Shown here one piece after another: positions 44,994 through 52,731 of a stretch of 59,506 nt of DNA. Position numbers and translations under genes: made by a program. The stretch covers positions 1-59,506 of the forward strand of contig CALUJN010000057.1 in NCBI GenBank assembly GCA_944320985.1. Direction: 5' to 3'. How positions within the stretch are numbered: position 1 is the stretch's first letter; each line of letters begins with the position of its first letter. Below the pieces are notes generated by a model. That model saw nothing but the letters and a program-made list of their open reading frames with translations. It did no database searches and was not told where the DNA came from. The DNA comes from an uncultured Alistipes sp. (GTDB lineage: Bacteria > Bacteroidota > Bacteroidia > Bacteroidales > Rikenellaceae).

Positions 44994-45830
44994 ATGGAAT
45001 GCAACCAGAACGAACTCAGAACGCTCGTCGAGCAGGCGTGGGAAAACCGTGAACTGCTCCGCGACAACGCCGTACAACAAGCCATCCGGCAAGTGATCGA
45101 ACACATCGACAAGGGTGAACTCCGCACGGCGGAGCCCGTCGATCCCGAAAAGAGCCTGTGGCAGGGCAACGAATGGGTCAAGAAGGCCGTCATCCTCTAC
45201 TTCCCGATCCAGCCCATGCGCAAGATGGAGGCCGGCGAGCTCGAATGGTTCGACAAGATGGAACTCAAACACGGATACGAGGAGCTGGGCGTGCGCGTCG
45301 TCCCCCACGCCGTGGCCCGTTACGGCGCCTACATCGCCCCGGGCGCCATCCTCATGCCCTCGTACGTCAACATCGGCGCCTATGTCGACACCGGCACGAT
45401 GGTCGACACGTGGGCCACGGTCGGATCGTGTGCCCAAATCGGACGCCACGTCCACCTTTCGGGCGGCGTGGGAATCGGCGGCGTGCTCGAGCCCGTGCAG
45501 GCCGCACCCGTGATCATCGAGGACAACTGCTTCCTCGGATCGCGTTCGATCGTCGTCGAGGGGGCCCACATCTGCCGCGAGGCCGTTCTCGGCTCGAACA
45601 CCGTGATCACCGGGTCGACCCACATCATCGATGTCACGGGACCCGAGCCCGTCACTTACAAAGGCTACGTCCCGCCCCGTTCGGTGGTCGTCCCGGGAAG
45701 CTACCGCAAGCAGTTCCCCGCAGGCGAATACAGCGTCACCTGCGCCCTGATCATCGGGCAGCGCAAAGAGTCCACCGACAAGAAAACCTCGCTGAACGAC
45801 GCCCTGCGCGACTTCGGGGTCTCGGTATAA
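44994..45830 (+). CDS. dapD: 2,3,4,5-tetrahydropyridine-2,6-dicarboxylate N-succinyltransferase
   Basis: 278 aa. Succinylates tetrahydrodipicolinate in the succinylase branch of lysine/meso-diaminopimelate synthesis. The C-terminal part is a left-handed beta-helix of hexapeptide repeats (GAYIAPGAILMPSYVNIGAYVD region, 110-230), with the trimer active-site motif GRHVHLSGGVGIGGVLEP. The pathway neighbours asd and lysC lie 8 and 3 kb away in separate transcripts. Confidence 0.94.
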   Translation: MECNQNELRTLVEQAWENRELLRDNAVQQAIRQVIEHIDKGELRTAEPVDPEKSLWQGNEWVKKAVILYFPIQPMRKMEAGELEWFDKMELKHGYEELGVRVVPHAVARYGAYIAPGAILMPSYVNIGAYVDTGTMVDTWATVGSCAQIGRHVHLSGGVGIGGVLEPVQAAPVIIEDNCFLGSRSIVVEGAHICREAVLGSNTVITGSTHIIDVTGPEPVTYKGYVPPRSVVVPGSYRKQFPAGEYSVTCALIIGQRKESTDKKTSLNDALRDFGVSV

Positions 45831-45914
45831 ACGCCGGGAATACACTCCCGACCGCGAAGAACGGGCTCCGGTCATCGTCCGAGCCCAACGGTCTTTCAAC
45901 CAAACGTCCGAACC

Positions 45915-46637
45915 ATGATTTACCACCTCGACACAACCACCTCGACCAACGACGACGCCCGCGATGCCCGCTACCGTCACGGAGACATCGTATGGGCCGA
46001 GCACCAGACCGCCGGACGCGGACAGCGCGGACACAAGTGGCTCAGCCCCGAAGGCGAGAATCTCACCTTCACGATGGTTGTCGAGCCCCGTTTCCTGCCG
46101 GTCGCCGAACAGTTTCTGCTCTGTGAGGCCATGTCGGTAGCCCTTACCGACACCTTTGCCGCCTACGATATCGAGACCCGCATCAAATGGACCAACGACA
46201 TCTACGCCGGGGACCGTAAACTCGAAGGGGTGCTCATCGAACACAACTACGCGGGAACGACCCTCTCGCGCTCGCTGCTCGGAATCGGCATCAACGTCAA
46301 CCAGACACAGTTCGACCCTTCGCTGCCGAATCCCGTCTCGATGGCGCAACTCACCGGACGCCGGTACGACCGCCGCGAGGTACTCGAGACCTTCGAGCGC
46401 TGCATGCTCCGGCGTTACGAACAACTCGAAATCGGCGACCGGGAGGCTCTCCAGCACGACTATCGTTCGCGGATGTACGCGCTGGGGGAGATGCGTCCGT
46501 TCCGCTATCCGGACGGATCGATGATACGCGGGGCCATCGAGGGGGTACGACCCTCGGGAGAGCTGATCCTGCGCCACGAAGACGGATCGCTTCACGAATA
46601 TCTCTTCAAGGAGATCGAGTTCGTTCTTCCGCAATAA
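45915..46637 (+). CDS. birA: Biotin--[acetyl-CoA-carboxylase] ligase, monofunctional
   Basis: 240 aa. Forms biotinyl-AMP and attaches biotin to carboxylase/decarboxylase subunits. It begins with STNDDARD, has the biotin-AMP loop AGRGQRGHKW (about 36-45) and the KWTNDIYAGDRKLEGVLIE core. The N-terminal HTH repressor domain of E. coli BirA is missing, so it is a pure ligase. It lies 84 bp after dapD on the same strand. Confidence 0.94.
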   Translation: MIYHLDTTTSTNDDARDARYRHGDIVWAEHQTAGRGQRGHKWLSPEGENLTFTMVVEPRFLPVAEQFLLCEAMSVALTDTFAAYDIETRIKWTNDIYAGDRKLEGVLIEHNYAGTTLSRSLLGIGINVNQTQFDPSLPNPVSMAQLTGRRYDRREVLETFERCMLRRYEQLEIGDREALQHDYRSRMYALGEMRPFRYPDGSMIRGAIEGVRPSGELILRHEDGSLHEYLFKEIEFVLPQ

Positions 46638-46659
46638 CGGGACACAGGACACGAACGGC

Positions 46660-46990
46660 GGAGCCCCCCATTCGTTGCCCGGCCTCCATTTTGCCGATCC
46701 CGGCTCCCATTTTACCGATCCTGCTCCCCATTCGCCGTCCCATCACCATTTCGCAGGGGCCGCTACCCTTTTCGCCTCGTCATCATCTTGCCGGGCCCGT
46801 CTCCCTTGTATCACCCCCGTCTTCATTTTGCCGGACCCCTCTCTTCCTTGTATCGCCCAGCACCTTACCCCGCCGCGCCTCCTCTTCCCGGCATCGCGAC
46901 ATCCCTTCATCCGGTCACGTCTCCTTGGGTCTTCCCGACTCACTCCGCATCGTCTCCCGCTTCGGTCCCCACTCTCGTCCCTCAAGCCCC
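46660..46990. repeat. Degenerate ~20-bp C/T-rich array between birA and gcvH
   Basis: Loosely repeated blocks resembling CTCCATTTTGCCGATCCCGG run for more than 300 bp with increasing divergence. This is the only array of the window whose sense strand (relative to the preceding gene, birA) is pyrimidine-rich. The open frames across it are low-complexity Ser/Pro/Arg strings and not genes. Confidence 0.55.
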
Positions 46991-47114
46991 TGTCTCCCCT
47001 CCCTTTCAGCTCCGCTCGCCTCGCTTTGCAGGCCGTTTAACGCGGGGTCATCCATCCGTTTCTGAATAGCATGGTTTTTGCTGCAATTTTGTGTGAATTT
47101 TATAACAATTTTTC

Positions 47115-47144
47115 TTGCTGTTACAAAAATAACAGCTATATTTG
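47115..47144 (+). promoter_or_regulatory. Promoter of gcvH
   Basis: TTG (47115-47117), 19 bp, TATATTTG (47137-47144), in an AT-rich segment that contrasts with the flanking GC-rich DNA. Leader about 37 nt. Confidence 0.7.
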
Positions 47145-47187
47145 CATTATAAAAACCCGATTATCCTAACAAATTTTTTTTAATACC

Positions 47188-47565
47188 ATGAATGTACCTG
47201 CCAATCTGAAATACTCGAACGACCACGAGTGGTGCCGCATCGAGGGTGACGTAGCCGTTATCGGCATCACGGACTTTGCCCAGAGCCAGTTGGGCGACAT
47301 TGTTTTCGTCGATGTCCCGACCGTCGGTGAGACGCTCGCGGCCGGAGAGGTTTTCGGATCGATCGAGGCGGTAAAGACCGTCAGCGACGCCTTCCTGCCC
47401 GTAGGCGGTGAAGTGCTCGAGTTCAACGACGCGGTGGATGCCGATCCGTCGATCGTCAACAAGGATGCATACGGCGAAGGCTGGCTCGTCAAGGTCCGGA
47501 TGTCCAATCCGGCCGAATACGACGCCCTGCTGAGCCCCGCCGAATACGAGCAGCTGATCGGGTAA
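47188..47565 (+). CDS. gcvH: Glycine cleavage system H protein
   Basis: 125 aa lipoyl carrier of the glycine cleavage complex. The lipoylation site Lys63 lies in FGSIEAVKTVSD, and the family start NDHEW and the loop GITDFAQSQLGDIVFVD are intact. GcvT and GcvP are not nearby, and in some anaerobes GcvH also serves in lipoate relay. Confidence 0.95.
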   Translation: MNVPANLKYSNDHEWCRIEGDVAVIGITDFAQSQLGDIVFVDVPTVGETLAAGEVFGSIEAVKTVSDAFLPVGGEVLEFNDAVDADPSIVNKDAYGEGWLVKVRMSNPAEYDALLSPAEYEQLIG

Positions 47566-48324
47566 TCCCGACAGCCGTCTCGAATGGGGACGGAGGAGTT
47601 CACGCCCCCGGATCTATGCACGCACAAGCCCCAAAAGCACAAAACGACGGGAGTCGCCGTGCGAAAACAAGAAAAAGGGTTAACATATGGAATGGGCGTG
47701 CGATGAGAATGGAGAGGGGTGATCCGGGGAAGATTACCGGATTTACGCTCCAACAGAGAGCGATCTTCCGGAAATGAAAGGTACGGAACAGCAGCGCCCA
47801 GAAGTACAGGCTCAAGAGCGGGAACGCAACGACGCAAGCAAGTTCCCCTCATGCGGACCGGGTTAAAACAGAGAGAAGAGCAGCAGCGAGGGAGAGGCAC
47901 GAGAGAGAGACAAGAGAGAGGAGCAAGTGAGAGGGAGTAAAGTGTGGAGAAGACGAAGAAGAGGGGGGGGGTAGAGAAAGAGGTGAAGAAAGAGAGGAGA
48001 GAGTATGTTGCCGAAACGAGAAGATGGATGGCTGCATGGAGGGGAGGGGCAGTGTGAAGGAACACGTATACGAACGTGAAGGAGAGAGAAGCGAGAAACC
48101 CAAGAGAAGCACAACGGGAAAGATCCGCCTTGAAAATGCACAAAAGGGGGCTGCCCGGATAGGAGAGAATCCGCAAATCGTTGCCGGAAACGAGGGGAGG
48201 AACAAGTGAGATGGAGAGCAACGATGCGGAAGACAAAACGTGAAGCAAGGGAAAAGCCACCCATACCGAGGACGACTCCGTCCCCAAAAAACAGAACAAC
48301 CAACTAATTCAAACAATTACAGCT
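47566..48324. other. 759-bp non-coding stretch with a long purine tract between gcvH and mdh
   Basis: No convincing gene. Within it, 47871-48000 has only 14 pyrimidines in 130 bases on the plus strand, including G9 (47963-47971 region) and repeated GAGAGA/GAAGAAG blocks with partial mirror symmetry. The shoulders, 47640-47870 and 48010-48240, are also purine-biased. A plausible mdh promoter is not obvious. Confidence 0.65.
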
Positions 48325-49266
48325 ATGTCAAAAGTTACTGTCGTAGGTGCAGGAGCCGTTGGTGCAACCTGTGCGAATGTAATGGCTTGCCGGGAAGTGG
48401 CGAGCGAGGTGGTCCTCATCGACATCAAGGAGGGCCTCTCCGAAGGCAAAATGCTGGATATGTACCAGACCTCTACGCTGATGGATTTCGACACGAAACT
48501 CGTCGGCGCAACCAACGACTACAAGAAGACGGCCAATTCGGACGTGGTGGTCATCACCTCGGGAATCCCCCGTAAACCGGGTATGACGCGCGAAGAGCTG
48601 ATCGGAACCAACGCCAACATCATGAAGGGCGTTATCGGCAACGTCATCAAATATTCGCCCCGGGCCATCATCATCGTGGTCGCAAATCCGATGGATACGT
48701 TGACATACCTCGCCCTGAAGGCTTCCGGACTGCCCAAAAACCGCATCATCGGCATGGGCGGAGCCCTCGACTCCTCGCGATTCAAGTGCTACCTGGCCAA
48801 GGCAACCGGAGCCAATATCAACAACGTCGACGGCATGGTTATCGGCGGACATGGTGATACGACGATGATTCCGTTGCTGTCGAAGGCCACGATCAACGGC
48901 GTACCCGTCACGCAGTTCGCCTCGAAAAAGAAGCTTCAGGAGGCCGTACAGAGCACCATGGTCGGCGGAGCCACCCTCACCAAACTCATCGGCACGTCGG
49001 CCTGGTATGCTCCGGGAGCCGCAGCAGCCATGATGGTCGAGGCAATCCTCAACGACCAGAAGAAGCTGATCCCCTGCTCGTGCTACCTCGAAGGCGAGTA
49101 CGATCAGTCGGACATCTGCATCGGCGTCCCCGCAATCATCGGCCGCAAGGGTATCGAAAAGATCGTGAAGATCGATCTCACGAAGGAGGAGGCCGAGAAG
49201 TTCGCCGCTTCGGCCGAGGCCGTGCGCAAGACGAACAACGTGCTTCACGAGATCAACGCCCTCTAA
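48325..49266 (+). CDS. mdh: Malate dehydrogenase
   Basis: 313 aa. NAD-dependent malate/oxaloacetate exchange, here probably on the reductive (fumarate-forming) branch. GAGAVGATCAN is the NAD motif; the Arg/Asp substrate block (RKPGMTREEL) and His176 (GGHGDTT) are intact. It is of the lactate-dehydrogenase-like MDH type common in Bacteroidetes. Confidence 0.95.
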   Translation: MSKVTVVGAGAVGATCANVMACREVASEVVLIDIKEGLSEGKMLDMYQTSTLMDFDTKLVGATNDYKKTANSDVVVITSGIPRKPGMTREELIGTNANIMKGVIGNVIKYSPRAIIIVVANPMDTLTYLALKASGLPKNRIIGMGGALDSSRFKCYLAKATGANINNVDGMVIGGHGDTTMIPLLSKATINGVPVTQFASKKKLQEAVQSTMVGGATLTKLIGTSAWYAPGAAAAMMVEAILNDQKKLIPCSCYLEGEYDQSDICIGVPAIIGRKGIEKIVKIDLTKEEAEKFAASAEAVRKTNNVLHEINAL

Positions 49267-49286
49267 TCGGGACGGCACTACGAACC

Positions 49287-49319
49287 AAAACGGCTCCGAC
49301 GCAAAGTCGGGGCCGTTTT
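49287..49319 (+). terminator. Terminator of mdh
   Basis: A 14-bp stem AAAACGGCTCCGAC with GTCGGGGCCGTTTT (one G-T) and a 5-nt loop. Confidence 0.75.
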
Positions 49320-49465
49320 GGCATACGGGGCACAGAGAAAGCGAAACAGACAAAAACAGGACCGCACGAGCGGCCCTGTCAGAAACCTGCCGCCGGCAGG
49401 TCGTATGTCTTGTCCGGTCTTCCCGAGGGACGGGATCGCTGCCCGGCACCCCGCTCGGCGAGGTG

Positions 49466-49942
49466 TCAGATCGAGATGTCGAGAATCTCGAAATGGATCG
49501 TCCCGGCCGGAACGTCCACATCCACCCGATCGCCCTTCCTGTGCCCCAGCAGAGCCTTAGCAATCGGAGTTCCAATCGCCAGTTTTCCTTCGCGCAGGTT
49601 CGCCTCATGCTCGGCCACGATCGTGTAGGTCATCTGCTTGTTGTTGTTGTGATTCAGCAGCGTCACCTTGCTCAGGATCTGGACCTTGCTCTTGTCGATC
49701 TTCGACTCGTCGATGACCCGCGCATTGGCGATCGTATCCTCGAGCTTGGCGATACGCATCTCAAGCAGGCCCTGAGCCTCCCGGGCCGCATCATACTCTG
49801 CGTTCTCCGACAGATCGCCCTTGTCACGCGCCTCCGCAATCGCAGCCGAGATGGCCGGGCGCTCGACGGAACGCATGTGATCGAGTTCGTCCTTGAGTTT
49901 CTTGTACCCCTCGGCGGTCAGATAAATAGTCTCTTTTGCCAT
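49466..49942 (-). CDS. greA: Transcription elongation factor GreA
   Basis: 158 aa. Inserts into the RNA polymerase secondary channel and triggers cleavage of backtracked RNA. The coiled-coil tip acidic pair DLSENAEYDAA (about 43-53) and the C-terminal FKBP-like domain (80-158) are complete. It has an unusually structured leader of about 100 nt. Confidence 0.95.
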   Translation of the reverse strand: MAKETIYLTAEGYKKLKDELDHMRSVERPAISAAIAEARDKGDLSENAEYDAAREAQGLLEMRIAKLEDTIANARVIDESKIDKSKVQILSKVTLLNHNNNKQMTYTIVAEHEANLREGKLAIGTPIAKALLGHRKGDRVDVDVPAGTIHFEILDISI

Positions 49943-50013
49943 AATTCAACCATTCTCCGGAAACCCCGGCCAACGCAGAGTTCCCAAAAAATAAAACATA
50001 AAAAATAAGAATC

Positions 50014-50031
50014 CTGGCCCGTGAAGGCCAG
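50014..50031 (-). promoter_or_regulatory. Hairpin plus U-rich tract in the greA leader, possible attenuator
   Basis: CTGGCC/GGCCAG with a 6-nt loop lies between the greA promoter and ATG. On the greA strand it is followed by ATTCTTATTTTTTATG, which resembles a weak intrinsic terminator. Confidence 0.45.
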
Positions 50032-50052
50032 AACCCCGTTTTGTCGTATAGA

Positions 50053-50084
50053 CAAAGATAAGAAGGATTCTCCATATTTCCAAA
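50053..50084 (-). promoter_or_regulatory. Promoter of greA
   Basis: Minus-strand TATCTTTG (50053-50060) and TTTG (50081-50084) with a 20-bp spacer. Confidence 0.7.
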
Positions 50085-50218
50085 TCTTTTTTTCGGAGTG
50101 CCAGATCCCGGGCCCCATGTATCGCCACAAACGGGAACCATTTCTCCGGGATCCGGCGCATAAAAAGACGATTTGCCGGCATGGCGCGATTTCGGCACGT
50201 TCCGGAGCAATATTTTTT

Positions 50219-50249
50219 TTTGCAAATCGTTAATTTATGCGTAACTTTG
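50219..50249 (+). promoter_or_regulatory. Promoter of the bamD-rpoZ-coaBC-recN operon
   Basis: TTTG (50219-50222), 19 bp, TAACTTTG (50242-50249). The bamD ATG lies 29 bp further on. Confidence 0.7.
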
Positions 50250-50278
50250 CGCGATAAAGCGCCGTAAAAGATTCTCAA

Positions 50279-51097
50279 ATGAAGCAGACTTTCTCATACG
50301 CCCTGTGCGCCGTAGCGGCAGCGATCTTCCTCTGCGGATGCTCCGGCATGAACGCGCTCCTGAAAAGCGGGCAGCCCGAACTGATCTACAGCAAGGCGCT
50401 GGAGTATTACGACAAGGGAAAATGGCAGCGTGCCATCACGCTCTTCGAAGGGGTGGAACACTACTACCAGGGAACTTCGCGCGAAGATACCGTCACCTTC
50501 TACAAGGCCCGGTGCCGCTTCAAGAACCGCGACTACGAAACGGCCTCGACCGAGTTGGACGATTTCCGCCGCAAATTCGGCCGCAGCGCCTTCATCGAGG
50601 ATGCCGAAGGCATGTACGCCCTCTGCTTCTACTTCCTCTCCCCGGCGCCCTCCCGCGACCAGACCATGACCGGACACGCCCTGATCGCCATCAACGAGTT
50701 CATCTCCCGTTATCCCGAAAGTTCCCGTGTCGAGGATTTCAGGAAGATCAACGAGGAACTCACCGAACGGCTCCACGAAAAGGCCTATCTGAATGCCTAC
50801 ACCTATTATAAGATCGGACGATACAAGTCGGCCATCGTGTCGCTGAAGAACGCCCTGAAGGAGTATCCCGAGAGCAAGCACCGCGAAGAGATCATGTATC
50901 TGATCGTCGATGCCAGCTACCGCTTCGCCAGCAACTCCATCGCCGACAAGCAGACGGACCGCTACCTGGCGATGCTCGACTCGTACCTCTCCTTCAAGGA
51001 GGAGTATCCGGAATCGACCCACATCAAGGAGCTCGACCGCATGGCCCAGCACGCCCGGGACTATCTCGACCGAAACAACAAGGACAACAACATATAA
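50279..51097 (+). CDS. bamD: Outer-membrane assembly lipoprotein BamD
   Basis: 272 aa lipoprotein of the BAM complex, which folds barrels into the outer membrane. The N-terminus ends in FLCGCS, with lipidated Cys21. Residues 30-260 form TPR-like helical repeats (ALEYYDKGKWQRAITLFEGVEHYY, YYKIGRYKSAIVSLKNALKEYPES), as in E. coli BamD. It is the first gene of a tight operon; rpoZ starts 1 bp after its stop. Confidence 0.9.
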   Translation: MKQTFSYALCAVAAAIFLCGCSGMNALLKSGQPELIYSKALEYYDKGKWQRAITLFEGVEHYYQGTSREDTVTFYKARCRFKNRDYETASTELDDFRRKFGRSAFIEDAEGMYALCFYFLSPAPSRDQTMTGHALIAINEFISRYPESSRVEDFRKINEELTERLHEKAYLNAYTYYKIGRYKSAIVSLKNALKEYPESKHREEIMYLIVDASYRFASNSIADKQTDRYLAMLDSYLSFKEEYPESTHIKELDRMAQHARDYLDRNNKDNNI

Positions 51098-51098
51098 G

Positions 51099-51431
51099 AT
51101 GGAAATCAAGAAGAACATCCCCAACAACACCATCACGCGCAAACTGGTGGATCTGGACAAGGAGACCGGCAACGTCTACGAGAGCATCAACATCATCGCC
51201 CGGCGCGCCAATCAGATCGCGACGGAGCTCAAGACCGAGCTGAATCGCAAGCTCGCCGATTTCTCGTCGCCGACCGACACGATGGAGGAGACCTTCGAGA
51301 ACCGCGAGCAGATCGAAATCTCCCGATACTACGAGCGGCTGCCCAAACCGACGATCATCGCCACCGAGGAGTTCCTCGATCACGAGCTGGTCTACAAGGA
51401 GGGCAAGAACGACACCTTCAAGGAGATCTAA
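51099..51431 (+). CDS. rpoZ: RNA polymerase omega subunit, Bacteroidetes type
   Basis: 110 aa. Assists folding and assembly of the beta-prime subunit. The omega core is visible in NVYESINIIARRANQIATELKTEL (about 24-47, quoted in part), with the conserved Ala-Arg-Ala-Asn helix. A longer acidic C-terminus ends in KEGKNDTFKEI. Position between bamD and coaBC is standard in this phylum. Confidence 0.85.
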   Translation: MEIKKNIPNNTITRKLVDLDKETGNVYESINIIARRANQIATELKTELNRKLADFSSPTDTMEETFENREQIEISRYYERLPKPTIIATEEFLDHELVYKEGKNDTFKEI

Positions 51432-51441
51432 TCTCGCGACG

Positions 51442-52674
51442 ATGGATTCCGCAACTGCGGCGGGTCGGACGCTGGCAGGCCGACACATCCTGTTGGGCAT
51501 TACGGGCAGCATAGCAGCCTACAAGGCTGCCATGCTGTGTCGTTTATTGAAGACGGCCGGGGCCGAGGTTCAGGTGGTCATGACCCCTCTGGCCAAACAG
51601 TTCATCACCCCGCTGACGATGGCCACGCTCTCGAAAAACCCCATTCTGGTGGAGTTCTTCAACCCCGAGAATGGAGCGTGGAATTCCCATGTCTCGCTGG
51701 GAGAATGGGCCGACTGTTACGTAATCGCTCCGGCCACGGCCAATACGCTGGCCAAGATGGCAACGGGTGTGGCCGACAACCTGTTGTTGACGACCTACCT
51801 CTCGGCGCGCTGTCCGGTGGTTGTGGCGCCGGCCATGGACCTCGACATGTATGCCCATCCGGCCACACAGCAGAACCTCCGCACGCTCGTCGAGCGCGGT
51901 GTACGGATTGTCGAACCCGGCGACGGAGAACTGGCCAGCGGTCTGAGCGGCAAGGGACGGATGGCCGAGCCCGGAGAGATCGCGGCATTCGTCGGACGAC
52001 TGCTTGACGGGCAGGACGAAAAAAAAAAGACGCTGACAGGTAAACGGCTGATCGTCACGGCCGGAGCCACGATCGAGGCGATTGATCCCGTCCGTTTCAT
52101 CTCGAACCACTCCTCCGGAAAGATGGGTTATGCCATTGCCGGTGAACTGGCCGCAAGAGGCGCAGAGGTAACGCTTGTTTCGGGACGGACGGCTCTGCCC
52201 GTACCTCCGGGCGTCGAACGCGTGGACGTACTCTCGGCCGACGAGATGTACGACGCCACGGTTGCAGCGTTCGACAAGGCGGACGGGGCGGTGATGTGTG
52301 CCGCGGTTGCGGACTACACCCCCGAAAGCGTCTCGGAGACCAAACTCAAGAAGGGCGACGGCGAGTTGTTCATCCGTCTGCGCCGCACACGTGACATTGC
52401 GGCTGAACTGGGGCGTCGCAAAGGGGAGCGGATCCTGGTGGGATTTGCGCTGGAGACCGACCACGAAGAGGCACATGCCCAATCGAAGCTCGAAAAGAAG
52501 AATTTCGACTTCATCGTACTGAACTCATTGCGGGATGCCGGAGCAGGGTTCCGCGGCGACACCAACAAGGTGACATTCATCGACCGAACGGGAGACGAAG
52601 CGCTGCCGCTGCTGTCGAAACAGGAGGTTGCGGAGCGCATTGCCGACCGCATCGAACGCCTCTTCGCCCGTTGA
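51442..52674 (+). CDS. coaBC: Bifunctional phosphopantothenoylcysteine decarboxylase / phosphopantothenate-cysteine ligase
   Basis: 410 aa coenzyme A enzyme. CoaC (1-190): ITGSIAAYKA flavin start, NSHVSLGEWAD with the catalytic His, PAMDLDMY and the SGLSGKGRMAEP lid. CoaB (195-410): VTAGATIEAIDPVRFISNHSSGKMG and KKNFDFIVLNSL. Three steps from phosphopantothenate to phosphopantetheine thus depend on one chain. It starts 10 bp after rpoZ. Confidence 0.95.
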   Translation: MDSATAAGRTLAGRHILLGITGSIAAYKAAMLCRLLKTAGAEVQVVMTPLAKQFITPLTMATLSKNPILVEFFNPENGAWNSHVSLGEWADCYVIAPATANTLAKMATGVADNLLLTTYLSARCPVVVAPAMDLDMYAHPATQQNLRTLVERGVRIVEPGDGELASGLSGKGRMAEPGEIAAFVGRLLDGQDEKKKTLTGKRLIVTAGATIEAIDPVRFISNHSSGKMGYAIAGELAARGAEVTLVSGRTALPVPPGVERVDVLSADEMYDATVAAFDKADGAVMCAAVADYTPESVSETKLKKGDGELFIRLRRTRDIAAELGRRKGERILVGFALETDHEEAHAQSKLEKKNFDFIVLNSLRDAGAGFRGDTNKVTFIDRTGDEALPLLSKQEVAERIADRIERLFAR

Positions 52675-52731
52675 CCCCATCGGATCTGCATCCCGGAAAG
52701 ATTACCCTAGAAAAACCAATTCCGAAAAGAT

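Noticed and set aside
42768-46652. A 1294-codon minus-strand frame ending with the POP sequence
   Set aside because: The part before 44906 is antisense to dapD and birA; the POP start with its lipobox at 44906 is clear.
46660-47065. Overlapping plus-strand frames of 90-125 codons in the birA-gcvH gap
   Set aside because: They translate the C/T-rich array into Ser/Pro/Arg strings in all frames; no start site or domain supports them.
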